NCBI RefSeq assembly: GCF_023283985.1
Contig: NZ_JAKIKU010000006.1
Coordinates: 186,001 to 250,000 of the forward strand
From: Shewanella electrodiphila
GTDB taxonomy: Bacteria > Pseudomonadota > Gammaproteobacteria > Enterobacterales > Shewanellaceae
Direction: 5' to 3'
DNA: 64,000 bases
Part shown: positions 27,080 to 36,530 of the stretch, piece after piece
Layout: every line of letters begins with the position of its first letter
How positions within the stretch are numbered: position 1 is the first letter of the stretch
Position numbers and translations under genes: made by a program
Notes under the pieces: generated by a model
Told to the model about the DNA's origin: nothing
The model's database searches: none
What the model saw: only the letters and a program-made list of their open reading frames with translations

Positions 27080-28301
27080 GTAAACTCCTATGGAGTGAAC
27101 TCGCTTCCAATCTTGAAAGATAATAAAAAGAACCCATAACTAGCCAAAAGTACCAATTGTAAGATAAGTAAAAAAACATGTTATCCGAATAGCAAACGAG
27201 CATATAAGATAAAATAACACCCAACAGGATAGCCGTACCGGGCTTATCAAACTTATAGTAAGACAACATCTCTTTGATGATAGACAAGAAAATGGTTAAG
27301 AAACCTATAACACCTACAAAACCCATATCGAAAGCTATTTGAACATATGCATTATGGGCATCAAATTTGCTGGAGCCCTCTAATGGAAAAAATTCGAGGA
27401 AATAGTAAGAAAAAGTATCATAACCATGGCCGAAAAACGGCTTAGCAATAATATAGTCCCATGAAGCAATCCATACAATTTGACGCCAAGCATAAGAGTT
27501 TAAAACCTCTCCATAAGCTAAGTCATCAGCAGTGACACCGCTAAAAATATCTACTACTCGTTCTTGTATCGAAGGGATGAACATAGCAACTGCACCAAGT
27601 ACAAACAGGTACAGTAAATATCGCCTTTCAGAAAGGAGACCATAAAAGATAAAAACAAATAAAAGCGCTGCCCAAGCACTTCTTGTTTTTGTTATTAACA
27701 AACAGATAATACCGAAGAATAAAATGAGTTTCGCATGCTTTATAAATGACGCTTCAAACATAATAACTTTAGACTTCATCGCATAAAAGCACATTGAAAT
27801 AACTAAAACTAAATAAAATGCAAAGATATTAGGATGCGAAAATGATGCAAACAATCTAAAACCATCTTTTGTATAACTTGCTGCAGGCAGCGCGAACTCT
27901 TTAAATACAAAACAAAATGGAATTACAGCTGAATAAACCACTAACTTTATTATACTTGCGAAGTCCTCTCTACTTTTTATAAAGTAAAATGATAAAGAGA
28001 AAATTGAATAATAAGTTAATACCGCAAAAAAAGATCTAGCCGAACCAAGTTTATCAGGAGATATAACCAAAGAGATCAACCCAGTAACAATAAAGAGTGA
28101 CCATACCTTGAAAAAACTGCGTGGCAATTCAAACTTTTTAATAAAACATACAATTACAAAAAAACAAACGACAAGTAAATTAAGAACGGCCCCCATTCCA
28201 ATACCTGCAACTTTAGTTAACTCAAGAACAGGATCTAAAGAAGAACGTAAGAAAACGATATAAAATAGCAATGGAGAAAAAATATAAAATGAATTAACCA
28301 T
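27063..28301 (-). CDS. O-antigen polymerase-like (Wzy) membrane protein
   Basis: A 412-residue inner-membrane protein with some ten to twelve membrane segments. In the middle is TRSAWAALLFVFIF, and in the large periplasmic loop FGHGYDTFSYYFLEF followed by KFDAHNAYVQIAFDMG, where H-N-x-Y matches the Wzy/WaaL signature. By position among glycosyltransferase and flippase genes it is the likelier repeat-unit polymerase of the two such proteins in the operon. It overlaps both neighbours (8 and 17 bases). Confidence 0.85.
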   Translation of the reverse strand: MVNSFYIFSPLLFYIVFLRSSLDPVLELTKVAGIGMGAVLNLLVVCFFVIVCFIKKFELPRSFFKVWSLFIVTGLISLVISPDKLGSARSFFAVLTYYSIFSLSFYFIKSREDFASIIKLVVYSAVIPFCFVFKEFALPAASYTKDGFRLFASFSHPNIFAFYLVLVISMCFYAMKSKVIMFEASFIKHAKLILFFGIICLLITKTRSAWAALLFVFIFYGLLSERRYLLYLFVLGAVAMFIPSIQERVVDIFSGVTADDLAYGEVLNSYAWRQIVWIASWDYIIAKPFFGHGYDTFSYYFLEFFPLEGSSKFDAHNAYVQIAFDMGFVGVIGFLTIFLSIIKEMLSYYKFDKPGTAILLGVILSYMLVCYSDNMFFYLSYNWYFWLVMGSFYYLSRLEASSLHRSLHAVNV

Positions 28302-29139
28302 TCAACATTTTCCATTTTAATACTTGTGCGATTTTTCTAAACTTAAAACCTAATAGCAGAACAAAGATCTCATTAATATTAATGTCTATCTGCTTATAAC
28401 GATAAAGAGCATCTGTCACACTGACCTTTTCCGAGAAGCTCATTGGATGTAATTTCTCTTGCAGCAGGGAGAAAGCACCTCTAATACGCGCACTTTTCTT
28501 TTCAGAAATTCTCACTTCACCATGGATTTGATCGATAATATAAGAAAACTTCTGAATATTTATCAGTTCCCCATATTTTTCAGTTAGTCTAATCCATGTA
28601 TCCCAGTCTTGTAATGCTGGCATTTTTTCATCAAACCCAGCAATCGCTTTAAGATATTCTGTCTTGGTAAAAACTTGATTACCTACAGCATTACTGTGTC
28701 TTAACTGATCATATGAAACGAAACTAGTTTCATTGTATTTATGCTTGCCATCACTTCTTAACTCAATAACACTATCAAATAGGCCAGCAATATTTTTATT
28801 GTCTACCTTTTCTTTATTCCAGTAGTCTAAGAAAGCTTCAATTCGCCAGTTTTCAAAGTAGTCATCATCATCGAGACCGGTGATGAACTCACCTTTCGCT
28901 AATTCAATGGCTCGGTTCCTACCGTAACAAGCACCTTTTGATTCACCCGCGTTTATTATCGCCGTTAGTTTTCCCTCGGCTTGCATGTTGCGGAGATAAT
29001 CATGAGAACCATCGGTTGAACCATCATCTGCGACAATAATCTCAACATGAGCATAGGTCTGAGAAATGACGGATTCTACAGCTCTTTTTAGTAGCTCAAG
29101 ACGATCTTTGGTGGTGATATAGACACTGACTAACATCAA
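28294..29139 (-). CDS. Family 2 (GT-A) glycosyltransferase
   Basis: A 281-residue inverting transferase: SVYITTKDRLELLKRAVESV, VEIIVADDGSTDGS and GLDDDDYFENWR provide the nucleotide-binding and DxD metal motifs, followed by PALQDWDTWIRL, a typical acceptor-domain D-W-D-x-W. It is cytoplasmic and probably peripheral to the membrane. It overlaps the Wzy-like gene by eight bases. Donor and linkage are unknown. Confidence 0.93.
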   Translation of the reverse strand: MMLVSVYITTKDRLELLKRAVESVISQTYAHVEIIVADDGSTDGSHDYLRNMQAEGKLTAIINAGESKGACYGRNRAIELAKGEFITGLDDDDYFENWRIEAFLDYWNKEKVDNKNIAGLFDSVIELRSDGKHKYNETSFVSYDQLRHSNAVGNQVFTKTEYLKAIAGFDEKMPALQDWDTWIRLTEKYGELINIQKFSYIIDQIHGEVRISEKKSARIRGAFSLLQEKLHPMSFSEKVSVTDALYRYKQIDININEIFVLLLGFKFRKIAQVLKWKMLNG

Positions 29140-29162
29140 TACTCTTCCGTAAACAATGACAA

Positions 29163-30239
29163 TTAATCAGTTTTAAAAACTGATTCTGATAAGATTTTAG
29201 TAATTTTTTGCTTCTTATCTTTAAAAATACTCTCGACACAGAGTCCACTAAAGATACTTTCAACTAACTGTAAGTGTTCATTAATGTCAGTTGGATTTGC
29301 GATATCATATATCACATCACCCAACCCAATATCTTCAAACACACCTGTCACTTTCGTATGTCGACTCCTATCGATATACGGAATGACCATCGCACCTCTA
29401 GATAAAGCGAAAATTAACACATGTAGCCTATTTGAAATGACGAATTTAACATTCTCATATGCACTGAATATTTTGTCTGCGTCATGGTCAAAAAAAGTAA
29501 TACTCGCTGTGTCTAGCTCTATTTCATTAGCAAGCAAAGACATGTAATCATCATCGAGGTTAACTTGAACTATCGGTGTTAGCTGATAAGACTGCTTGAT
29601 GGTGTTTAATGCATCACAAATTGCTAGTGTGTTTTCAGCATTATTAGCATTTGATGACACAACTCCTGAACGAAAAGAAAACCCAACGCCACACTTTTCT
29701 GTCTTGTCACCTGATGAATAATCTAAACATAGACCAAAATCTGGAAAGTACTCAAAGTTATTAATCCCGACACTCTTTAAATATTGGTGACTATATTTTT
29801 CACGCACACCGGTATAAAAATAGGCTCTACTCTTTTGCACCTCAAGTGCTAATGCAGAGTCACCATAGGGCCCTAATGAGACACCGAGACGAACATAACG
29901 GATCCCCAATAAGCTAAATAAGCGCATTTTAATGAACCTAAACCAACCACTTCTATCCGCAGTTTCATAAAAAACATGCCCAGGAACATCTAAAAAGTAA
30001 GTTTGTTTACGACTGAATATTGATTTAATCACTCTTTTATAAAAAGGTTTTTTTTCAGTTAAAACCTGTTCAATCTTGATATCTTTAATCAAGGCTTCAA
30101 CGAACCATGTTGGCACACCTTTGGCTTCTATCACTACAGAAGAATTTACCGGCAATGCTTTCAATAATTCTTGGTTGATCACTAAATCACCCAAGTTCTC
30201 ATATTGAGTAATCGGTCTAAAAAAAACAGTGCTATCCAT
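29163..30239 (-). CDS. Polysaccharide pyruvyl transferase family protein
   Basis: A 358-residue cytoplasmic enzyme of the polysaccharide pyruvyl transferase family, which adds a pyruvate ketal from phosphoenolpyruvate to a sugar. The family hallmark near the N terminus, ENLGDLVINQELLKAL, and the C-terminal FVISNRLHVLIFALSRGAMVIPY are present. If active, the exopolysaccharide would carry acidic pyruvyl groups in addition to glucuronate. The start overlaps the flippase gene by eight bases. Some family members are glycosyltransferase-like, so activity is not certain. Confidence 0.83.
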   Translation of the reverse strand: MDSTVFFRPITQYENLGDLVINQELLKALPVNSSVVIEAKGVPTWFVEALIKDIKIEQVLTEKKPFYKRVIKSIFSRKQTYFLDVPGHVFYETADRSGWFRFIKMRLFSLLGIRYVRLGVSLGPYGDSALALEVQKSRAYFYTGVREKYSHQYLKSVGINNFEYFPDFGLCLDYSSGDKTEKCGVGFSFRSGVVSSNANNAENTLAICDALNTIKQSYQLTPIVQVNLDDDYMSLLANEIELDTASITFFDHDADKIFSAYENVKFVISNRLHVLIFALSRGAMVIPYIDRSRHTKVTGVFEDIGLGDVIYDIANPTDINEHLQLVESIFSGLCVESIFKDKKQKITKILSESVFKTD

Positions 30240-31536
30240 GAATCCCTCTGTGAAAATTCCATCTAAATGGGTTAAGTAAATTTGATGCTATTCTAAAAAA
30301 TGGTCGAGTTTTTCTCATCAGTAATACGCCAATGTATCCAGAACAAACTTGAGCAGCAAAACTTGCCCATGCAGCGCCTGTAATTCCATACTTAGGTATT
30401 AATATAAGGTTCAATAAAATATTGATACTCATTCCAATAACGACATAAACAATGGTGTACTTCTGAAGTTTTTTCATCGTGACCCAACGAGAGCGAATCA
30501 TCCCTAGAACAGTAAAAATTGCACCCCAAATCAAAATATTAAGTACAGAGCTCGATGCTTGATATTGCTCACCAAATAATAATGGGATAAACCAAAATGA
30601 AGTCAAAGTAACAAATATTGCAATCGATATAGCCAATATTATGGGTATTTGGAAATAACGATTAAATGCTGTCGCAATATCAGTTTCTTTCATCGCATTA
30701 ACCACTCTTGGAAAAAAGCTCACTATAATTGCTGTGGGTAAAACAATTGCTGCATCATAGAGTTTCACTGCTACTGAGTAGTGTCCCACAGCCTCTTTAC
30801 CAATCATTTGCATTAGCATGAGTTGATCTATTCTGGAATAAACCATCACAGCTAACATTGAAAATATTAAAGGCCAAGACTCCAAAAAAACACGTTTTGC
30901 AAAGCTATAATCAAAGGTGTATTTAGCGGCCATTTGTGGTTTGAAGCGAAGAAACACGATTAATAATGCAATTGCGATATAAATTGAATCAAGTAATAAA
31001 GCAAAAGCAAACCAACTCAAAGGAGCATTAATTAAAATAAACGTCACTTTAGTTAAAGCAGAGAAAGTAAAAGCAAATGAATTTGCGATTGCTGAGAACT
31101 TAATTTTCTCAACAGATTGAAAGAATAAATTCACTACAATAGAACTATTGAACATCATAGAAACTGAAATAATTGCAACTAATACAGCCATGTCAGGGCT
31201 AGGGGCAATTATCCAAGCTGTCACAGTTGAAAGGCAGGCAGACAAAGCGCCACCACTCAATTTCATTATGATAGCCGAAGGTATGATTCGGTGAACATTA
31301 TCTCTATCTTGGGTTAACTCTCTTACGATAACATTATCGATCCCCAAAGCTGCTATTGCAGAAAACATCATCACTAAGCTTTGGCTATAACTCAGCACCC
31401 CATAATCCTCAGGGCCAAGATAACGCGCAACATAAATAGCGACGCCTAAACCAAGAAACAACTGCAACACTTTCTCGATAAGCAACCAACCAGTATTGGC
31501 AAAATTATATTTCGATTTCTTATGTTGGTTCGACAT
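30232..31536 (-). CDS. Oligosaccharide flippase (Wzx family)
   Basis: A polytopic MATE/MOP-superfamily protein with about twelve to fourteen membrane segments that moves the lipid-linked repeat unit across the inner membrane. The family start NTGWLLIEKVLQLFLGLGVAIYVARYLGPEDYG is clear, with YSRIDQLMLMQMIG mid-protein. I prefer the ATG at 31534-31536 (MSNQHKKS, 434 residues), which has GAAGAG upstream; an ATG nine codons earlier at 31563 is possible but lacks a ribosome binding site. It lies between ugd and the pyruvyl transferase. Confidence 0.92.
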   Translation of the reverse strand: MSNQHKKSKYNFANTGWLLIEKVLQLFLGLGVAIYVARYLGPEDYGVLSYSQSLVMMFSAIAALGIDNVIVRELTQDRDNVHRIIPSAIIMKLSGGALSACLSTVTAWIIAPSPDMAVLVAIISVSMMFNSSIVVNLFFQSVEKIKFSAIANSFAFTFSALTKVTFILINAPLSWFAFALLLDSIYIAIALLIVFLRFKPQMAAKYTFDYSFAKRVFLESWPLIFSMLAVMVYSRIDQLMLMQMIGKEAVGHYSVAVKLYDAAIVLPTAIIVSFFPRVVNAMKETDIATAFNRYFQIPIILAISIAIFVTLTSFWFIPLLFGEQYQASSSVLNILIWGAIFTVLGMIRSRWVTMKKLQKYTIVYVVIGMSINILLNLILIPKYGITGAAWASFAAQVCSGYIGVLLMRKTRPFFRIASNLLNPFRWNFHRGIHG

Positions 31537-31623
31537 ACTTGTAGCGCTCTTCAAACTTATCATCCATGGTAAAATTCTTAGTTAATTCTACGGTCAACAT
31601 TTATTTATGCAGTTTATATTCTT

Positions 31624-33006
31624 CTAATTCATCTGCTTTGGTGTACGGCCAATACTGTAATACTTAATGCCTTTTTGTTGCATACGCTGCACATTAAATA
31701 AGTTTCGACCATCGACAATGACAGCTTCATTTAAAAGTGACTTCATGTTATCGAAATCGGGTGCTTTGAAGCTTTGCCACTCAGTGCATATCACCAATAA
31801 ATCAGCGCCATTCAATGCAGCTTCTTTTGTCCCCATAAGGCCTAAATCGTTGCGATTACCATATATCCGCTGCGCTTCTTCCATTGATTCTGGGTCAAAC
31901 GCTTGAACCTTAGCCCCCGCTTGCCATAAAGAATCCATAAGCACTCGGCTGGGAGCTTCACGCATATCATCAGTATTAGGCTTAAATGCTAAACCCCATA
32001 CCGCCACAGTTTTACCTGATAAGCTTTTATTTTCTATAACAGCTTGATGATTCAATTCAGGAAAATAATGCTGACAAATATATTCAAAAAGTTTATTTTT
32101 TTGCGAATAATTGACTGCTTCTACAGCTTTAAGTATTTGAGATTCATACCCTATCGCATCTGAAGTTTTCACTAATGCTTGTACGTCTTTAGGAAAACAT
32201 GAACCACCATAACCACAACCAGGATAAATAAATTGAAATCCAATTCTTGAGTCAGATCCAATACCTTGTCTTACTTGCTCGATATCAGCGCCAACTTTTT
32301 CAGCAATATTAGCCATCTCATTCATGAAACTAATTTTAGTCGCTAACATACAATTTGCGGCATATTTGGTTAATTCAGCGCTTTTGACATCCATCACAAT
32401 TATTTTTTCGTGATTTCTATTAAAAGGTTCATAAAGTTCACGCATTAAATCTTCGGCATATTCAGAATCGGTTCCGATAACAATGCGATCGGGCCGTTTA
32501 CAATCTGATACAGCTGAGCCTTCTTTTAAAAACTCTGGATTAGATACTACTGAGAATTTAGGTTGAGACTCACTGCTCAAAAAACGTTCGTTAAGGACAT
32601 TTGTTATCATCGCTTGTACTTTATCAGCCGTCCCAACTGGAACCGTTGATTTATCAATCACAATTTTACTAGAATTCATATGGGTAGCGATTGTTTCTGC
32701 TACTTTCAAAACATACTTAAGGTCAGCAGATCCGTCTTCATCAGGAGGAGTACCAACCGCAATAAACTGCAACTCTCCAAAGTTAACACCAAACTCAGCG
32801 TTCGTTGAAAACGTTAAACGCCCTTCGGCATAGTTCTTTTCTACTATAGAGCTCAAGCCAGGTTCATAGATTGGGATGATGCCCTTTTGCAAGTTATCAA
32901 TTTTATTCTGGTCAACATCAATACAGCATACGTCGTGACCCGCATCCGCTAAAATTGCACCCTGCACTAATCCAACATAACCAATACCAAAAACAGTGAC
33001 TTTCAT
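31624..33006 (-). CDS. ugd: UDP-glucose 6-dehydrogenase
   Basis: A 460-residue enzyme that oxidises UDP-glucose twice with NAD+ to UDP-glucuronate. The NAD-binding motif is [20 protein letters not shown]; the catalytic cysteine lies in [14 protein letters not shown] near residue 265; the central [12 protein letters not shown] and C-terminal [17 protein letters not shown] are typical. It is the first gene of the operon, 42 bases downstream of the ops element, with the long leader beginning further upstream. It provides the uronic acid that would make the polymer acidic. Confidence 0.97.
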   Translation of the reverse strand: MKVTVFGIGYVGLVQGAILADAGHDVCCIDVDQNKIDNLQKGIIPIYEPGLSSIVEKNYAEGRLTFSTNAEFGVNFGELQFIAVGTPPDEDGSADLKYVLKVAETIATHMNSSKIVIDKSTVPVGTADKVQAMITNVLNERFLSSESQPKFSVVSNPEFLKEGSAVSDCKRPDRIVIGTDSEYAEDLMRELYEPFNRNHEKIIVMDVKSAELTKYAANCMLATKISFMNEMANIAEKVGADIEQVRQGIGSDSRIGFQFIYPGCGYGGSCFPKDVQALVKTSDAIGYESQILKAVEAVNYSQKNKLFEYICQHYFPELNHQAVIENKSLSGKTVAVWGLAFKPNTDDMREAPSRVLMDSLWQAGAKVQAFDPESMEEAQRIYGNRNDLGLMGTKEAALNGADLLVICTEWQSFKAPDFDNMKSLLNEAVIVDGRNLFNVQRMQQKGIKYYSIGRTPKQMN

Positions 33007-33047
33007 CTAAAACCTCTTACATTTATTCCATTAATAGCAAGAAAAGA

Positions 33048-33085
33048 CACGCTACCGCCCCTGAATTTCAGCTTCCAGATTGCTG
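33048..33085 (-). promoter_or_regulatory. JUMPstart with ops element (RfaH recruitment)
   Basis: The minus strand reads GGCGGTAGCGTG at 33048-33059, an exact ops core as found in E. coli rfa, cps and hly leaders. The 26 bases before it (CAGCAATCTGGAAGCTGAAA..., 33060-33085) match the rest of the 39-bp JUMPstart consensus closely, including CTGG.AGCTG and CAGGGGCGGTAGCGTG. It lies 42 bases before the ugd start and in the correct orientation for the 19-kb operon. RfaH binding to ops in the paused transcription complex prevents Rho-dependent polarity; action here is inference from the element. Confidence 0.9.
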
Positions 33086-33636
33086 TACATCTCTTCCATA
33101 ATTCCTAATTTCTATATATCAATAATCTCAATAAACTTGAGCTAAACTAAACTTAATCGCCTCACCGCACCACAACAAGGCAACAAGTGCGCAACAAAGC
33201 CAGAACAGACACCAACTTTAGCTTGGTTTAGGTTAAATTTTAATGACAATGTCTATTAAATATTTCAACCTTACGTCAAAAACCAAGCGCAACCAACTGT
33301 TTCTACTTGTAAAAAATCATTGTGAAATTTTATTACATGCCAAAATAAACAGTGAACCACATCAAGACAAGCAACAATCAAACCAAGTTTAAATTATTAT
33401 AAACCTAATAGGTGTCAATATTATGACACTCAAAATTAACACTTACAACCATTGATATAAAAGGTTTTTTACTAAACAAGGTGCAAGCGTCAAAATATAG
33501 TCACTTATTATATGTGCTTCATACACTTACATGTTAAAGTGATAGACACTTGATGACTGAGGAAAAAAAGAACAAGGTTGTTACACTTTTATTACGGAAA
33601 CCATTTTTTTGAAATTGAATTACAGTTAGAGTAAAA
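33086..33636. other. Divergent regulatory region between EPS operon and lapGD
   Basis: About 550 bases without a gene, probably holding both divergent promoters. On the minus strand a TATATA lies near 33115 with only weak -35 matches 17 bases upstream, which would fit an activator-dependent promoter. A stretch near 33170-33210 repeats CAACAA several times. I could not define an operator. Confidence 0.5.
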
Positions 33637-33744
33637 ATGACTTCCTATGAAGCGGCTGGTAAAGTAAACGTGATATCAACTCAAAGTCTACGCCCTAAGT
33701 TAGTTCGTTTTTTAATCATAACTGCGATCATTAATGATACCTAA
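33637..33744 (+). CDS. Possible 35-residue peptide upstream of lapG
   Basis: An ATG with TTAGAG seven bases upstream opens a 35-codon frame ending TAA at 33742-33744. The product starts MTSYEAAGKVNVIS and continues through SLRPKLVRF to a short hydrophobic LIITAIINDT. It overlaps or directly precedes the candidate lapG starts in another frame. It could be a leader peptide, a remnant of a longer N terminus of LapG after a frameshift, or chance. Low confidence. Confidence 0.25.
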   Translation: MTSYEAAGKVNVISTQSLRPKLVRFLIITAIINDT

Positions 33745-34441
33745 TCAATATCTAGCATTATTTATGAGTGTTTATATTGTTTCTAATAAGCGGAGCATGA
33801 TAAGCCGACTTCCAATAGCATTATTGCTGTTTAGTTTTTGCTGCTTTTCTTTTATTTCAGAAAAAACATTTAATATAGAATTTTATGAACAGCTCAAGAA
33901 TCGTTACACCACTGAAAGACTGGATATTTTTTATAAATGGGAAGCGTTAATTAAGGCAGAACAACAATCAGAGATACTGTCAAAATTAAATCTTGTAAAT
34001 CAGTTTTCTAATCGAAACATTAGTTTCAAATCAGATATCAAGCATTGGAAAAAACAAGATTATTGGGCAACGCCTATAGAGTCTTTAGGTACAGGAGCGG
34101 GTGATTGTGAAGATTTCGCGATTTTTAAATACATGACTTTATTAGCATTGGGTATAGATGAATCAAAGTTAAGGTTAATGTATGTCCGTGCACTCACGAT
34201 TAATGAACCTCACATGGTTCTTATTTATTCAGATACCCCCAGTTCAATGCCACTGATATTAGACAACTTGAACACTAGAATTCTCCCAGCAAATAAACGT
34301 CGTGACTTGAAGCCAATTTATTCGTTTAACGGTCAAGGGTTATGGTTAGCGAAAGCTCAAGGGTTAGGCAATAAAGTAAAAAGCGGATCAGGTTCCAAAG
34401 ATTGGACCGCACTGATGGAAAGAATTGAGCAAGGCCAATAA
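33734..34441 (+). CDS. lapG: LapG-type periplasmic transglutaminase-like cysteine protease
   Basis: A BTLCP-family protease that cuts the N terminus of large biofilm adhesins when not sequestered by LapD. The catalytic triad is visible: Cys125 in GAGDCEDFAIFKY, His160 in NEPHMVLIY and Asp177 in LILDNLN (numbering from 33734). An in-frame ATG at 33797 would give a clean signal peptide (MISRLPIALLLFSFCCFSF) and is the better biological start, though its GGAG lies only one base upstream; the 33734 start lacks a ribosome binding site. lapD follows directly. No large adhesin gene is in the window, so its substrate lies elsewhere. Confidence 0.9.
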   Translation: MIPNQYLALFMSVYIVSNKRSMISRLPIALLLFSFCCFSFISEKTFNIEFYEQLKNRYTTERLDIFYKWEALIKAEQQSEILSKLNLVNQFSNRNISFKSDIKHWKKQDYWATPIESLGTGAGDCEDFAIFKYMTLLALGIDESKLRLMYVRALTINEPHMVLIYSDTPSSMPLILDNLNTRILPANKRRDLKPIYSFNGQGLWLAKAQGLGNKVKSGSGSKDWTALMERIEQGQ

Positions 34442-34454
34442 TAGGAGCAAAGTA

Positions 34455-36530
34455 GTGAGCATTAAGAAAGGGTTATCTTTAAAAACACAGCTTTATTTAT
34501 TAATTGCTTGTTTAACTATTTTTACCTTTAGTGCATCTCTTTATAACAATATAACGAGCATGCAGACCTACCTCGAAGACCAACTTTCCTCACATGCACA
34601 AGACGCTGCACATAGTTTAGGCCTCTCTATTTCGCCTTATATGGATGAAGAGGAGTTAGTTATCGCAAAAACGATGACAAACGCACTATTTGATTCAGGT
34701 TATTATCAATCGATTGCATTTTATGATCTTAATGACAAAATAATTTTTTCAAGAACTAACCCACACGGCACGCAACATATACCCAACTGGTTTATCAAGC
34801 TATTTTTATTATCACCGCCAGTAATGACAAGCGAAGTCTCTAATGGCTGGGTTATAGCCGGAAAAATCAAGGTTCAATCTCACTCAGGTTCGGCCTACAA
34901 CACCTTATGGGATCATAGTAAAAATATTTTATGGATAACCTGTATGCAATTATGTATCGCATTAATTGCAGGTTTCTTCATATTAAAAGCGGTTTTATAT
35001 CCTTTAAAAGGAATTGAAAGACAAGCAAATGCTGTTGCAACAAAACAATTCGAAATTAATTCTGAAATTCCTTACACCACGGAATTAAGAGCTGTAGTCA
35101 ATGCGCTTAATAAAATGGTCGAAAACATTCGCCAAACTTTTCATGAACAAACACAATTGGCAGAATCGTTATCAAAACAAGTCTACTTAGATAGTCAGAC
35201 TGATTTACCCAATCGTAGAGCATTGTTAAAAAGGTTTGACTCTTACATTGTCGAAGCGAATGAAACCGGTTCGGCTTTATACATGAACCTCATTTCAATG
35301 ACATCATTGAAGCAAATCAATGATTCTGAAGGTTACAGCGCTGGAGACAATTATATTACAGAAGCGGTAAACCTATTTAAAAAACAAATAACGCCTTTCA
35401 ATCAAATTACGATGTTCAGGGTGTCAGGCTCAGAATTTATTATTTTATCGCTAATGTCATCCTATGAAGCAGAACAACTAAACAGTTCATTAAATGAGTC
35501 AATCAGCCTTGCAAGTAATACACAATATCCTCAAGGGTTCGCTAAACATGTGGCTACGAAAGTAGACTTATCAGAGTCATTTAGTTGTGCTATTCAACGA
35601 TGTGATACCGAGATTGCCACCCAGCAATATTATTTAAATACTCAAAACAATCAAATTACAGCATCTGATAGTCAAGGGCACTCAAGAATCAAATGGTTAG
35701 AAATTTTAAAGCAATTTATCGCTTATTCATCATCTAACAATATTCAACGAAATCTTGAGAATATGCACGAACTGGACAGTATTTTCGAACTGATGCTGCA
35801 ACCGATTATTAATAACCAAAAAGATCTGATGTATGTTGAATCGTTTCTGCGATTTAAACTAGAAGATGAAGTTTTCTCCACTCCTGAAGTTTTCGCCATG
35901 GCAGAGCGATTACACTTATCTAGCGAATTAGAGCAGGCTGTTGTGAGCTTTATTTTTCATAAATTATTAAAAGTTAAACAGGCTAAAATTGCCATTAACA
36001 TTGGTAATAGCGCTATTCACGATGAATCATTCACCAATTGGTTATTTCAAATATACCAACAACATAAAGCACAGCTTCCTCAGTTAATTTTTGAAATTAA
36101 TGAATCAGCAGCAATGGCATCTGTTGAGTCTACCAAGCAGTTTATCAGTCGAGCTAAACAAATGGGCATTGAAATAACCCTTGAACGATTTGGTGCCAAC
36201 TTAAGCTCTTTTTCTTATATCAAAAACATGGATATTGACTATATCAAACTGGATGGCGGTTATATTAGAGATCTGGAAGAAGCTGACTCTCGCTTTTTTG
36301 TCCAAACCGTAACACAAATATGTCACGGTATTGGAATAAAAATAATTGCTCCCCACGTTGAAAATATAACCATTTCAACTCACTGTTTACAAATGAATAT
36401 TGATGGCTTGCAAGGGAATGGGCTGTACCCTGTGAGTCATTATAATACTATCGTCTCTTCCAAAGAGGGCGAAATAGATACTATACTTTTACTTAATAGA
36501 TTTAATACTTCGACACAAATTAAGGAATAA
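34455..36530 (+). CDS. lapD: LapD-type c-di-GMP receptor with degenerate GGDEF and EAL
   Basis: An inner-membrane protein of 691 residues: an N-terminal membrane segment, a periplasmic LapD domain (to about residue 155), a second membrane segment, HAMP (LKGIERQANAVATKQFEI), then GGDEF and EAL domains. The GGDEF signature is SGSEF and the EAL signature ESF, and the second catalytic block DDFG is ERFG, so both enzymatic activities are probably lost and the EAL domain should act as c-di-GMP sensor that holds LapG. I chose GTG 34455 because AGGAG lies seven bases upstream. It starts 13 bases after lapG and overlaps the next gene by one base. Confidence 0.92.
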   Translation: MSIKKGLSLKTQLYLLIACLTIFTFSASLYNNITSMQTYLEDQLSSHAQDAAHSLGLSISPYMDEEELVIAKTMTNALFDSGYYQSIAFYDLNDKIIFSRTNPHGTQHIPNWFIKLFLLSPPVMTSEVSNGWVIAGKIKVQSHSGSAYNTLWDHSKNILWITCMQLCIALIAGFFILKAVLYPLKGIERQANAVATKQFEINSEIPYTTELRAVVNALNKMVENIRQTFHEQTQLAESLSKQVYLDSQTDLPNRRALLKRFDSYIVEANETGSALYMNLISMTSLKQINDSEGYSAGDNYITEAVNLFKKQITPFNQITMFRVSGSEFIILSLMSSYEAEQLNSSLNESISLASNTQYPQGFAKHVATKVDLSESFSCAIQRCDTEIATQQYYLNTQNNQITASDSQGHSRIKWLEILKQFIAYSSSNNIQRNLENMHELDSIFELMLQPIINNQKDLMYVESFLRFKLEDEVFSTPEVFAMAERLHLSSELEQAVVSFIFHKLLKVKQAKIAINIGNSAIHDESFTNWLFQIYQQHKAQLPQLIFEINESAAMASVESTKQFISRAKQMGIEITLERFGANLSSFSYIKNMDIDYIKLDGGYIRDLEEADSRFFVQTVTQICHGIGIKIIAPHVENITISTHCLQMNIDGLQGNGLYPVSHYNTIVSSKEGEIDTILLLNRFNTSTQIKE

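Noticed and set aside
13699..33006. EPS cluster as a recently acquired island
   Set aside because: No integrase, transposase or attachment repeat is visible at either end. The tRNA array beside galU might hint at integration, but I found no truncated tRNA-fMet copy on the other side.
33150..33230. Possible sigma-54 promoter (TGGC...TTGC-like) before the EPS operon
   Set aside because: The GG and GC elements are not separated by the required 10 bases on the minus strand.
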